Below are positions 39,560 to 52,080 of a stretch of 64,000 nt of DNA, piece by piece. Location of the stretch: assembly GCA_035041965.1 (NCBI GenBank), contig JAPYMA010000721.1, forward strand, positions 62,001 through 126,000, in the 5' to 3' direction. This DNA is from Anisakis pegreffii. Taxonomy: Eukaryota > Nematoda > Chromadorea > Rhabditida > Anisakidae. The notes under the pieces are model-generated. The model had not been told where the DNA came from, made no database searches, and saw only the letters and a program-made list of their open reading frames with translations. The position numbers were made by a program, and so were the translations under genes. Within the stretch, counting starts at the first letter, position 1; the number at the start of each line of letters is the position of its first letter.

Positions 39560-39579
39560 AACACACACACACACACACA
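39560..39579. repeat. (AC)10 microsatellite
   Basis: A perfect dinucleotide run of ten units. Confidence 0.95.
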
Positions 39580-40124
39580 ATAATTTTGTTTGATGGTTAC
39601 TTCCCTCTGCATAATCACTGCAATAACGCGCATTATCTTTGTTAGCTTTGCCGGACGAAATTCCCATTTTGCATTAGCGATAATTGCTTTGAACCATACG
39701 AATCAGTTCAGTTTTTTAGACTCAATACGTCATAATCAGTTTTCGTTGTATGTGTGAATTTTCAAACTTTTGAAGAAACACGCGCTTAGGTTCCGTTCAC
39801 ATTTCGCTCGTCATATGGTGACAAGCAAAATGTTTTTAGCAAACCAAATATTGGTGCTTGTACATTTTCGTATTTGGATGCGATTTCGTTATCGATATTT
39901 GGGTTTTTTTTGGTTTATTTGATTTCGAATGATATGGCGATACCTTGGAGTGGTATCATTAATGAGAAAAGAGCTTTTCATCGGCGATTTTGTGAACATG
40001 TTTTTGTGAATGAACAAATTTCCATCGAATATTCTGTAAACTTTGTTTTGATACGTTCACTTGTGCCAAATTTCCCTCACTTCAGTGGAACAATCTTCAA
40101 CAGCGGAGGACTTTTTTACCATTC

Positions 40125-43100
40125 ATGATGAATGTTGTGAGCAAGGGACTTGGAGCTCTCGATCCTCGTCGACCTGTTGATGAGACGTAATTGTTGTCAA
40201 CTGTTCAAGCAAATTTCCCATTCCAATATCCCACCCTCTATGCGATAATTTTGTTTCTGTTAATCGATGTTCGTTTCCATCGCGATAAAAAAAACTTTTC
40301 TTGTGCAAGAATTTGCATCTGTAATTGTTTTCAGCACTGATTACCAATTAGAGGAAAAAATTTCGAACATTTCAATATCTTAGTGCAAGACTTCAGAAGT
40401 GCTATGCAGCTTCCAACGGGAACATCGAGTAGAAACGTTGGCGACAGTGTCACCATCTACGGCCCTCTTGTTTATGTGCTCAAATTTTGCACACTTCGAT
40501 TAGGTGAACGCATCGTTGATCACACAGCAAACGCAAGAGTCAGTAAAGGTGATAAGCTAAAGGACTGGATTCGACTTACGTTCGTATCAATAATCGGTCT
40601 GTTGATTCTGTATAGATCCGTGATATTAATTATAAATCAACGAGCGGCTATGGTGAGTGAAGACTATGTGAAGTTTGTTTTATGAACGTTAACCCGTTCT
40701 CGATTCCTTATAAACTTTTCCATTTGAATTCGTAAAAAGTGCGCACGTAGAGCACCTTTTGCGCGATCAAAAACCATCAACTTGCGAAAACAGCTTAATA
40801 CCTACGTATTATTAAAGAGTGCGATCGTTGAGTAAATATTAGGCCTTCTTAGATGGTCAAGGTTTGAGTTCGATTCGGAAGTTCGTTTATATCACTTAAA
40901 TTTTTATCCGTTCATCCTTCCAACAGAAGTAATCCTCCAATCTTTCCATCTGGAGCCATACGCTTCAAGTGGCTCTTTGATGTATCATTGCAAAGGATCC
41001 ATTGACTTGGTCTGCAAGGCCGAATACATCCAATGTCACATTCCCGAAAACGAAAAAAAAGTCATTTAGCGAATTGCAAGCAGTCATTGATCAGTTTTCA
41101 CTTGTCGTTGGCTTGTTATTTGCGCTCTTTCAGGCAGATGCGATTCTGATGGGTTTGAATGCGAATCAACTTGTCATTTCGTTACTTTCACTGATCGGTT
41201 TTCTCTTCATCAATATTTGGCATTATGATGGATTTCTGAATAATTTTCCACGTGAAATCGAAACTGCAACTCGGCTAAAGGTGACTGCTCGAAATGAGGA
41301 ATGCTGTTTTGTTTGATCAAACACCATCAAATTTTTTAAAGTTCATTACAATACCCGTAATTCCAAGAAATCTCCCAAATCAGGGTGGCCATCATGAACC
41401 GATTCGATAAGTTTCCATGGGCTTTTACTGTTTTCAAACATGCAACTATATGGATGCTAGTTTCGCATCGGAAACTGCTTAAAAGCACTGAATAATGAAA
41501 CAAAATCACCACACTAACAATAGTGATTCTATAACGAAAAATGTAATCAAGAATCAAACTATCGTTGAGGCATTGAAATCAGTTCGGAAGCAACATCACA
41601 ATTATCTATGTCGGTGGCATGTGGCGTGGTCCATATCATTAATAACAATCCTGGTGCTTGCATTAACCACAGAGGTGTTCCTGTTCAGCCGTCAGTCACA
41701 CTTGAACGATGATCACGTTCTTGATGGAGTGTGAGTATTACATTCGAACGTAACTTTTTTCAGATGATTGAGAAGAATACTCTTTCTGAATACTCTAGGC
41801 TAGTTTATGCCCTAGCGATATTACGTGGTGGCACTGTTCTAATCAGAAACTCTCAATGGAGATTGCGCAAGAACAATGATATAGTTTCAGTTTGATCTAA
41901 ACACCATTCTAGAGCATGAGCGGTGAATCTATTTAAAGACATTTACTCTAACGACAGTTTACCTAAAGACACATTACATAACGGACAGTTTGCCTAACGG
42001 ACAGTTTACCTGACGGGCAATTTGCCGAAGGACGTTTTGCCTAACGGGCAGTTTGCCCAGTGGACAGTTTGCCTAACTTACGGTTTTTTAATGGATATTT
42101 CGCCTAATAGGCAAACTATCCGTTAGGCAATGTGTCTTTAGGCAAACTGTCGTTAGGCTAAATGTCTATAAACAGATTGACCTGGTACCATTCTAAAGTG
42201 ATGAAAGTTTTAGCAAAAGATCATTCAGAGGGTTTCAGCGTATAAATTTTGCATCGAACATCTTCAGCAACAATTTCCTTCTTAACTTCACCTCAATTGG
42301 TTCTCACCATTCGATAACAGTACAACATAAGAAATTTTGCTAGATGAAACGTGATGAGGAAATTTTGATATCAATAAATCTTTATACTCTTCTCCAATAA
42401 TCATCTAATGATATCGGACTATTGAAATTATTGACAGTGAACCACAATATTCATGCGTCTTCAACTTAACTACGCCAATCACGAACTGGATTTTGCAGTG
42501 TTGTTCAAATGATAAATTCAATTGGAATTCCAGGCTACAGTATTTGAGTGTGTTATTTTTTGTACCAGATGTGATCATCCTATCAATGTCGCTGATCGCT
42601 CTGGTTGCTTCGTTTGCACTCATCGTTTTACTTCATCGAACACTGATCAACGAATTGGTTTATTTCAACAATGAAATTGTTGAAGCTGCAGCAAACGGAC
42701 AACTACAGGTGTGCTACGAGTGGAACACATACTTGCCAATATGTGAATTCCATCGCGCCTCATTAGTTTAGTTGTATTCTGGCACCTAAACACTTTACAA
42801 AATATCGGAACATACGTCAAGCTAAACGAATGCTTTTTTTCAACGTACCGTTATTTTGACAAGTTACACTGAGATCGTTCGGATTATACTGATCTCTTCA
42901 ATTATGATCAAACATAGAAATGAGCCTGTTTCTCGCGTTCATTCATCTTTACCAAGAAAAAAAAGTTTTGAAGTATGTTCCGATATTTTGTATAGTTCCG
43001 AACCATTACTAACCGTTTCGGTATGACGATTCAGAATTTTGCAGCATGCTGATCTACTGAGCAATTATATGTCACGCCATATCGACATACTCAATGTTTG

Positions 43101-44521
43101 TGGTCATTTCAACCAGCGAATCGCTTCGTTGGTAAGCACTTGGATAGTGATCAGTGCAATCGGTGTCATCTGTAATGTGGCCAATTTTTATTTGTTGCTG
43201 TCAGCCACTTGGCCGTATTTATTGTTGTGCATTGTGCTGATCGCGTTTTGGTGTTCGCATTTCGGAACAATTCTCTACAATTGCTTCTCTCTGTACGCAC
43301 AGGTTCAACGAACAAGGCATTTGGTGCTGAATGTGAAAGATATCTGGCAGAATGTGAACGAAAAGGTTGAAAAATTCTCACAATCAGTATTGCAACTTTT
43401 GAATTGTTTCCCGTCTTTAGAGGGCTTTGTTGATTTCAGTGAAGTTGATGCTTTTTTCGAAATTTTGAGGTCAGCTTAACTCTATTTGGTCTGAGGATTT
43501 TCACTATCTCATATCGTTCCTATTTAATTTCGATTCACTGATGCAGATCAGATGGACAAAAACTCATGAAAAAATCCTTGGACGCGATTGCGATTTCGGT
43601 CAAGAAATTAGCCTGAAAATGACTTGACAGTGATTATGTCGCGTATTATCATGTCGTTTCGCTATGATCTGCGTGCATTCTGCGGGTTCCACTCCGAAGT
43701 TTGCTAGATAAACACACCAGTTTTATATCCATATCCACAATGAGGGTGTTTTCCGTCATTTGTCAGTTAGTTAATTGAGCACTTGAAACAAATCCTGAAA
43801 CAACTGCTTGTGATCGAAATGTGATTTTGTTTTCATTTATCATATTCACAATCAAATCACTTCAAATTGCCAGTATTTTTGGTCAGATTATCATGTGTAG
43901 CTAATGATAATATTGTTTCTTATTAAGGTTGCTTTCAGTTATGTCTACTCATCTTCGGAACGGTGAAACGAATCGAGGAATTTCAGCACCTGCAACTGCT
44001 TTTAATTGCACCAATTGAGCCGAGCTTCTTTATGAAGGTATATTGTAGGTTGTTCACAATAACCACGTGTACTCGAAATTAGCATTTGACCAAATAAAAA
44101 GCATATGAAAAGAAATCTATCATCACTTGTCAGATAATAACCACGTTAAGTCTACGAATCACATGAAGAATGTTCAATTAGCTCAAAGGGCAATCAAACT
44201 CACATCAGTTTTCATCAGTATGGCGATATTATCTAAAAATAATTGATCGTGAATTACGAAAATGCAAATGTTAGTGAATTATTCCCTACGGAAGTCAGTC
44301 AGGTCTGCGATAAAACAATCTTTCATTCGACTCGTTTTGACTCATGAAAGCTGCACTTAAACTGAAGAAATACGTTTCAAATGAATCTGAAACGTTTTCA
44401 GGTGACTGTTATCGTTCTCCTCTCAGTCGTTTATCTGCTAGCAACGCAATTTCGTTTACCAAATTTGCGTATGGATGATGGCACTATCGAGACAAACCTT
44501 TTCAATCTCACACAACCATGA
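40125..44521 (+). CDS. Multi-pass membrane protein, probable gustatory-type receptor
   Basis: Proposed exons: 40125-40186, 40397-40652, 40996-41280, 41552-41730, 42534-42708, 43045 to about 43443, 43939-44037 and 44402-44521, giving about 524 residues. Seven or eight hydrophobic helices are predicted near residues 79-101, 140-160, 165-182, 223-247, 264-298 (long), 350-371, 376-396 and 486-502, with no signal peptide. The large loop before the last helix and a C-terminal helix ending VVYLLATQF resemble the TYhhhhhQF signature region of insect gustatory receptors and nematode GUR/LITE/EGL-47 proteins, but the match is loose. The exon 6 donor is uncertain: the next exon needs phase 0, so GAA/GTTGAT (43443) or TCA/GTATTG (43386) fit, while the better-looking AG/GTCAGC at 43469 breaks the frame. 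The exon 4 acceptor and the N-terminus are also tentative, because the frame stays open upstream of the chosen ATG. Ligand unknown. Confidence 0.7.
41912..42186. mobile_element. Foldback element with internal 16-bp tandem repeats
   Basis: It sits in the receptor intron between exons 4 and 5. The left arm, about 41922-41996, is inverted at about 42105-42182 (motifs GACATTTA, TAACGACAGTTT and AAAGACACATT recur as complements). Between the arms lie about five units of the type TAACGGACAGTTTGCC. The 9-base ACCATTCTA occurs on both sides (41903-41911 and 42187-42195), as expected for a target duplication. There is no transposase, so it is non-autonomous. Class is uncertain; long inverted ends with a 9-bp duplication would suit a Mutator-like or foldback family. 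Confidence 0.7.
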
Positions 44522-45412
44522 TTTGTTTCACTTTATTGTATGCGGCATTCGCTCTGTCCATCGCAAATCAAAGGCAAACGCAATGATGTGGCATCACAGA
44601 CATGAAACCTTTCAAAACCTCAAAAACTCTTACTAATAAAGGTTTCAATCAACGTTTCCTTTTTTGTTCAATTGCATTCACTTGAATATCCGAAGGATGA
44701 ATATCCAAAAGAATTGCATACATACTCCTCTTAAAGCTAAAAAGCAACACCACTTTCTGCGTACGCCAATGTAATAAACTGTATCAATCTTTCAAACGTT
44801 TCACATTATTCACTGATCTCTATCACTCGTATCGTTTCTTTCATTGTCATGTAATGCATCTAGCAGATTATTTCTACTGTAACTATTGTTTTTTTTTTTT
44901 CAAATATATTTGCTTCGGCCCAGCGATCTGTAATCATTGATATGCATAAATTCGATCACATCGGATCAGAACATCTCAGATGCAGCATCTAGTATCAGAC
45001 AAGCAATCTTCACTTCACTCTATATCCAAGCTAAAGTCAATTTCGACATTACACTCCAAGAATTACGAATGATCAAATACGCTTAAAGTTTTCTATTATC
45101 ATTCCTGAGTGTCCAACGCTATTTCAGAATCCACCACACAGCCATTAAACCATAGATTCATTGAGCGATGATCGACGTAGAAGTATGTTCTGAAGAACTA
45201 ATCGAGTCGTCGAATGAGCAATTAAAATCACGCTTATTCGATCAAAAACCTTAACAGGAACAGATTAAGGCGAAATATTCATAATTTTGAAGTGAAGTCG
45301 TTTATGGACACTGACTGGACAGATGTCTCAATGAAAAGGAATCAATCTGCAAACTATTTGTTAACAATTCCAAGAATATGCCACTCCTTGAAATTATTCA
45401 CAAGCAATAAAA

Positions 45413-45710
45413 AGATAATAAAAAGAGTGGGGAAAGTCAAGAATGCTTCAAGAAACAAAGTCAGGAGCGAGTAAATTTCCCTTAACTACTAGGTAAAACA
45501 GTAACAATTGAAGCTTCGTAATTGCACGTATTGGCGATGTGGATATGAAGCAATTCAACGAATGAGACTGTCCACAAAAGTGTTTTTCATTCTATCAATC
45601 ACATGGTCATTGTTGTCGTCAAATTTCGTCACGATGCTTTCATCAAACCATCGATCATAGTTTTTTAGTGAAATAACGTTTGCGAAATATCCTCTCAACT
45701 GCATTTCAAT
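45413..45710 (-). repeat. Unknown dispersed repeat, copy A
   Basis: It matches 47246-47516 in the same orientation at roughly 90% by eye over about 230 bp, with a looser upstream part beginning AGATAATA. On the minus strand both copies encode related frames containing NYDRWFDESIVTK, so the source may be a gene or transposon coding region. The frames diverge outside the core and neither copy has splice sites or a start. Confidence 0.75.
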
Positions 45711-47245
45711 TCCGGTAGTTTCGCTCCGACGATGAGGAAATTTTATCTGCGAAAGGCTCTCCTCCAAAGGAGATCGCAGTCACCATACCATACAACTATT
45801 TGTTCACAAATCATTAAACAACAGTTTCATTGATGGGTTTAAGCCTTAAAATAATATACACATTCTTTTTTCTGGTTCAATTCTCTTAGAACGAAAACGA
45901 CATTTTAAGAAATGAATCAGGCATATGATGAAAATATAGTGAGCAACTACGTGCTGATGCAAGGCAGAACACTTTTTCCATGTGATCTGATTAATTAACA
46001 ATAAGAAAGAATTGATGGGGCGCATGAGACGAGCGATGCTTATTCGCTTAAAGATATGCAGCCATCTTTGAGATATTGACAGACAGAAGCCGAAGTTAGG
46101 TTCGATCAAACTTTACTGTTAATTAGTGTGAATAATGCTCAACCCTGATGAACAAACCTTATTATGTCTCATCATATTGATGAACGTGCATCTGATATGT
46201 TGGAAATAAATCAGTCAAAGCATGATGACTGAGAACCTAACAAAATCTGTATTCTTAAATACATTTGATCCAAACTACCAGAATATATGCGACTATCGTG
46301 TATGAAATGGTACTTCAAGCATCATGAGTGATCACCTGTTAATATTTGCACTTGAGCTAGAGGAACTCGATTTATGTGGCACGCCCCTTCTGTTCTCTGG
46401 TGCTTTGACGTGAATAACTTTTCAAATCGACTGATTTGTTCATCATTGAACTATGAGCATCCGCATGACTTGTCGTGCCCATTTTATCGCCCGAACTTTC
46501 GAGTAATCAGATTGGCTGTTTCAATTTGTGAAATGAAGCGAACATCGGCATAATTCAGTTATTTTTCAATATCCGTAAACGTCGTTCTTTCATTCCTCTC
46601 ATTTGATTATTGTAATTAGTTTTTAGCTGGCTTCTCGTCATTTCTATCGTACCATAGAATTATCTTCAGTATCTTATTTGTTCATTCGTCATTCTAAACT
46701 CTGTCATACCTTCAATTTTTCAACGATAGTGTGATTGTCTCTTGAAGTCATGAGATTATTATGAGTTGTATCATTTTTGCATCAAACTGAAGTAGTGTTT
46801 TTAACACATCACTCTGAAGATGTTTACAATTCTTTCAGCATTTCGCAAAAGTCCTTCTAATACACTACTATATGACCTTCTGACTGCGATGTAGGTTCGG
46901 AGTAAAGCGAAACTCAATTAGTAACATTATGACAACAAAGTTACTTCCTCGTTTGTAGAACAAAAATGGCATATTGCTATATTACACAATGCAGTTAACT
47001 CGGTCACGGCTGTAATTAATTATAAATTAATTATTTACCATTCAATAGTTCAAATAATTACTTCGATTTTTACATTTTCATTTCATTTCAGAGTTTGCTG
47101 GAAACAACAATAAAGTTTAATAGCATTTTGCTCAAAAGCAAATTTGGTGGAAGTTCACTACCGTAATCCTGACTGTTTAGTTGTTGACATTGTAATGAAT
47201 GAGCACAGAAAAGCATTATTGTTTGCCTCGCGATATGATCTCGTT

Positions 47246-47516
47246 AGATAATAAAAGAGTGGGGAAAGTCAACAATGATTCAAGAAACAAATTCAGCAAC
47301 TACTAATTAAAACAGTAACAAGTGAAGCTTCAATTTGCACGTATTGGCGATGCGGATATGAAGCGATTCAACGAATGAGACCGCCACAAAAGTGCTTTTC
47401 ATTCTACCAATCACATAATCATTGTTGTCGCCTAATTTCGTCACGATGCTTTCATCAAACCATCGATCATAGTTTTTAGTGCAATAACATTTGCGAAATA
47501 TCCTCTCAACTGCAAT
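47246..47516 (-). repeat. Unknown dispersed repeat, copy B
   Basis: This is the partner of 45413-45710. It keeps the NYDRWFDESIVTK core on the minus strand but differs by small deletions before and after it, so at least one copy is not functional. Confidence 0.75.
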
Positions 47517-47727
47517 TCGGTTGAAATTCTCAACTAGAAATGAGACACTGTGAACAGTGGAGATCATTTGAATGAGATGCGTTAAGACCGTCTACACACT
47601 AATGAAATCTTTTTCGTTTTTATTCCACAAGATCCCGATCTAAACACTCGTTTAGAAAACTTCATTCGAATGCAAAAACTTGCAAAACGGATCATTTAAA
47701 ATGACCGATTTTGCTCTCGTAAAATTG

Positions 47728-47832
47728 CCTGGATCGGTCAGGTTATCAAACGTTTATAACTGAAGTTGCTGGTCGGTCGCAATGCTCGCGTTTCCGTTCA
47801 CACTGTTTTAGTCTCGTCAGATCTCTCGCCAT
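47728..47832 (+). repeat. Dispersed repeat, copy 2
   Basis: This is the partner of 20286-20385, in the same orientation. It carries a few extra bases after TTATAAC relative to copy 1. Confidence 0.7.
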
Positions 47833-49854
47833 ATATGTCTATAAAGGCGATATTTATCCGCCGTCTGCTCCAAAATCACTACTCCTGCAATTATGCAAAA
47901 TCACTGATTTGTTTCCAGTAATTGTGCATATGATATGGTTTAAATCACTAGGAATCCTTTCTCTAGGCTTAGCTGCAATTAGCGGTCTGCGGAGGTTGCC
48001 TACTTAAAGTTGAAAATTTTTAACTTCTTCTCCTGTCGGGTTTTCGATTGATCAAGTTAATGCCTCCAATGTGTCGAATATTTCCTAGTTGCTTCCTCCA
48101 AACTTGACTAATGCCTCCGAACAATTCTTTAACACAGCATAATTTTAATGTTTTTCCAGCTGTGTTTGTCGATTTCACAGAATAACGCAAGAAATTCGAA
48201 CCTTTCATAAATTGCAGTCCCAAAAAAGTTTCTGTTCCTGTTTTTGCCATGATATCTGGCTTGTGCATACCAAACTTAATCTTCATCACACTCATCTATC
48301 CAGTGGGAAAGTGACCAAAATTTTTTTTGCTCGGATGAAAGTTCGCTTACTCTCTTGAGAATTCTAGGATTTTAATGGGACATTTCGAGTATAGTTTCAT
48401 CGGCATGCGCCCGCTCCGTCCAGACGGGAGACATTCGAGCTGCTTGCTATCCGTTCAAAATATAGTGAGCATTCGTTGCTGTCGATCGAGCTTTTCTGGC
48501 TTTAAAATAATACCGAGATTGAGTGCACAGATTGCATCATTAAAGTTGCTTTTTATTGTGGCTATGTCATGAAAAGTTTCAATCCAATGAAACGATGATT
48601 TATCGCTGATGGTTTTTCAGTTTTCGCACTGATTATTAACTACATTCTCCTCAAATAATCATCAGTCTTTTTTTCAAATTGCACTCTCTTTTCCAAGCAG
48701 TTCCCTTCAACACGAAATAAAAACTGTGGGATTTGCTCGATTAAAGAACAATAATTTACTTTAAATCATTCACTCGGTTGCATTCCATTAGGTGCACTGT
48801 AGATGTTTATTAAGTGTTTAGATTTTTTGGTCTTATAACGTCGGTCGCATCCTACTTTTCGGATTCATCGTCATTTGTCTTTCTTCGCCCGCTCGTGAAC
48901 AGCAACGTCATTATAAACAATCCAAATCCACTCAGTGATCCATCCTTCTTTCCATGATATCACCACTTTTAAAATTCCTTTTGAGAATGGTTTTTCAGCG
49001 AATATATTCTATGCTCATACACACGTTCAATATAATATATCCATTGGCCATCGCAGTCTTTTTCTCAAGCATACGGTGTGATTGTGCAACAAATAAAATG
49101 AAAAAGTATCTGAATTTCGATCTCCGAATTCATCACACATTCATCAACTTCTCACGAAGACGTCTTGAATACGTGAAGAATGCAGATTCACAAGATTAAA
49201 ATGACTCTCATTAACTGAGAATTAATCGTGTGCATTCCATGTTATTTTCGCGAGTGTTCATTTCGTACACTCATATGGACATACGGCGTAATTACATGTT
49301 AAAAGCATCATTTACATAATAAAAACTCTGTAATGATCTCACTGCTTGGAATAGAAGATTGCCACTATATTGGAGTCATTTCAAATGCTTTCATGTAAAA
49401 TCTGAATGCGATAAGATGTGACATTTATCTATTTGCATTGAGATCTCGTGAAAGATCTCGTTTTGAATGTTCATATCAATAATTCATTGATGTTCATATC
49501 AATAATACAGCACTCAAATCATTTGAAAAACAGCACCGAATTACAATAATGACCTTCTGATTTCAGTCATTCACTATGTTTAATATTAATATATTTGCAC
49601 GGTGAGATTGAGTTTTGATGATAGGTACGCAAACAAATTCATTGTTCATTCCACATGAACTATCTCGCTGGGCGGTGTCAAAACGACATTGAGAATTGTT
49701 ATTGTTGTCGTGTGTTTTCAAGATGCTTATAGCATATTGAAAAACACTGCACCTATGATAATCAATATTATTAGCTGGTAATATATTCCGAGTGGTTATA
49801 TGATATCAGCAATAGCGAAACTAACCGCATTACTTCGTCTGATTGATGATCAAG

Positions 49855-50010
49855 CACAAAAAGCATCTGGCAATAGAAAGTTCCACGTAAGATGTGTTGT
49901 CATAAAGCATCTGGTAATCTATCATCCACGTAAATCTATAATCCACGTAAAATCTAGCAATCTATCATCCAGTCATAAAGCGTCGACGTAAAAAGCATCT
50001 GGCAATCTCA
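49855..50010. repeat. Irregular tandem repeat
   Basis: The modules AAAGCATCTGGCAAT, ATCCACGTAAA and CAATCTATCATCCA recur three or more times in changing order. Confidence 0.7.
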
Positions 50011-50058
50011 ATATGCTCTAAGCATCTTGATTTTGATAACATCGATTAGAAGATCGAG

Positions 50059-50098
50059 GCTCGCGCGAAAATACGGTCATGTATTTTCGCGCGAGCCG
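50059..50098. repeat. GC-rich perfect hairpin, 17-bp arms
   Basis: Arms 50059-50075 (GGCTCGCGCGAAAATAC) and 50082-50098 are perfect complements around a 6-base loop. The CGCGCG core stands out against the AT-rich background. Confidence 0.9.
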
Positions 50099-50430
50099 CG
50101 ACACACGTCGAGTGATTAGTTGTTTGATTTGTGATTTGTCAAGTGTCACGTCAAGTGATTTGTCCCTCAGTATCATGTATCACGTGAACTGAGACGAGGA
50201 AGTACATAAGCAGATTTGAAATGAGCGTACAATGAGCAACTGGTGTACTATGGTCACGCAAGGCTTTGAGGATCCAATCAGCTCAGAGAGTGTTCGATTC
50301 AATGTCGGTTCAAGATCTATATTAAATCTCAGTGTTGTTTCCAGAGAAATTTGAAGATTAGAGAGAAAATAAGAGGATTCATTTTCGTCAAAGTTTTGAA
50401 TAATTTATTGCCTCCGTTGACTGTGCCGAT

Positions 50431-50451
50431 CACGCACACACACATACACAC
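50431..50451. repeat. (CA)n microsatellite, interrupted
   Basis: A dinucleotide CA run with single-base interruptions. Confidence 0.9.
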
Positions 50452-50665
50452 AAAATCGCTGACTAACTCAATTCCTTATTAACTATGGCGTTGCTGGAAA
50501 ATATTTCCCCGAAATGGACAAAAAAAAACACGCATAGCATCAAATATGCTTTATTCGCTTTTTTCGCCACTCGCTCAGTTTTCAAAATGCCATTATTCAT
50601 CTTGCATCCCAATCAAATTTGTTATTAGTACTTTGTAATTTGTTATTGGTACTTTGTTATTAGTA

Positions 50666-51330
50666 CAGCATGAAAGGTGGAGCGCACTGACATCATGCGG
50701 ATAGGTTGAATAAGCAAATAATAATAACAAATTAATAATGATAATAACAAAAAAATTTTAAAGATAATAATGACAAAAAATTATAATGCAGTTAAGGGCC
50801 ATGTGTGACAAGAATATTCAGGTATTGAAACTGTGTGAATGACGTATGGAAGTTCAGCTGCGAATCAGAGAAGTTTTTATCAAATTATAAGATAGTGCTG
50901 TGAGGTGTGCTTTGAATCGTGCTAGCGTGCTGGCCTCTGCTGCTTCTTGAGGCAGTGCATTCCAGGTGATAATGATGCGATGTGCGAGCAATTGGGACAC
51001 TTTGTTGGTATGTGCTAAATACGAAACTTTTAAACGATGTGTGTGACCTCTTGTGCGACGGTGCGTGTATTCAAAGAGTGATTCCATTTTTATATCGATC
51101 ATAGAATGAAGTATTTTATAAACAAATATCAAATCAAACTGAAGTCGTCTCAGTTCTAATGTAACAATATTAAAATTTTTAATACGGTCCATATAACTGC
51201 ATTGTGTAATACAACAACGAGCATAAACATTCCTCGAGTAAGATCTCTGTACATATTTACATCAATGGGGAGTATATGATATGGCCTAAATAGTCGCGCG
51301 CAAAAATAACAGCACTACGAAGGATTTTGT
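50666..51330 (-). mobile_element. 5'-truncated non-LTR retrotransposon (LINE), copy 1
   Basis: On the minus strand an open frame of about 112 codons (51192-50854) has the typical C-terminal tail of CR1/L2/Jockey-group reverse transcriptases: LELRRLQFDLIFVYKILH, RRTRGHTHRLKVSY and ITWNALPQEAAEASTLARFK. Upstream the frame continues as VQRSYSRNVYAR, matching the family's VQR-FTR segment, but in-frame stops then appear. A 3' UTR and an A/T-rich (AAT)n tail follow. Only the tail of ORF2 remains, so the copy is dead. Sequence 50666-51180 is shared with the copy at 54.4 kb. Confidence 0.88.
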
Positions 51331-51984
51331 TTTTCAAAAGAATCGGTGAGAAATCAGTAAAAACTTTCCAGCGAATGACGTTGAAAAATGAGTAATGCAT
51401 TCCTCATCGAAACTCAAATGCATTTCTCACCGAAGAAAAAATATTTTTGAAACGACGACGTCAGATTCACATCACTTGTTAGTGCGGTTCGGAGAGGAAT
51501 AGAGGAATTCAACTGAGATTTTTCCACACACTCGCTGAGTGCAAGGCCAATCAAAGCGGGTGAGGTGGATAACTGAAGCGAAAGTTCAGTAATCCGATTG
51601 CGTGAGATCAGAATTTGTTCAATCATCACTTCTTCGTGTTCAACTCAAAATCAGCTCTTGTTGATCTCTGATATTAAATTGAAGAACAGAAATAGAAATT
51701 TCATGAGAAGTTACTCACAAACTTTAAGAACATTTGTTGTTTCTGTGAGAAAATGAAAATTCAGATTCCAATAGGTGAACAGGTGAGTTGAAGCGGTGTT
51801 TCTTGATGATATTCCTGTGAAGCTTTTTGCAAAGCACGTGAGATTCTGGTGTTTCTATTAGTGAGAATGGACAATTGCCTTGCATCCCCTGAATACAGCT
51901 GAGAGAATCGAGAACAACTCAACGTTGATGACCTCATTTAAATGTGAATTCTTTCCTCCACTGAACTGTTCAGATTGAATTCGA

Positions 51985-52080
51985 AGAACTAAAGGAACGG
52001 ATGGGACGAAAGCACTGCGCAATTTCGTCCTCGACTTACTTTAGCCATCCCCGACTTTTCCTTTCCCGGCAATACACTCG
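51985..52080. mobile_element. Fragment related to the hAT-type MITE
   Basis: Read on the minus strand from 52080, the segment aligns with the right end of the 15.1-kb MITE: GAGTGTATTGCCGGGAAA, then AAAAGTCGGGGA and GGACGAAATT in the same order and spacing. The left terminus was not found, so it is truncated or too diverged. Confidence 0.55.

Larger units (their letters stand above)
34780..40100. other. Gene-poor intergenic stretch
   Basis: I see no complete gene. Two short exon-like pieces were noted: 35229-35273 (ATG in AAAATGG context, then a GTAAGA donor) and 37163-37222 (ATG, hydrophobic, then a GTAAGT donor). Neither could be linked to further exons. The stretch also contains a hexamer array at about 35.8 kb, a compact palindromic block at 36496-36533, an inverted repeat of GCACAAAC at about 37077-37098, and a (CA)n microsatellite. 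Promoter elements of the receptor gene probably lie at the right end. Confidence 0.5.

Noticed and set aside
48020..48295. 91-codon minus-strand frame starting ATG
   Set aside because: It looks protein-like but has no homologue I recognise, no splice sites and no upstream signal, so it was not called.
51414..51629. 71-codon minus-strand frame next to the LINE copy
   Set aside because: It starts with ATG and has a plausible composition, but there are no convincing splice borders and no recognisable motif.
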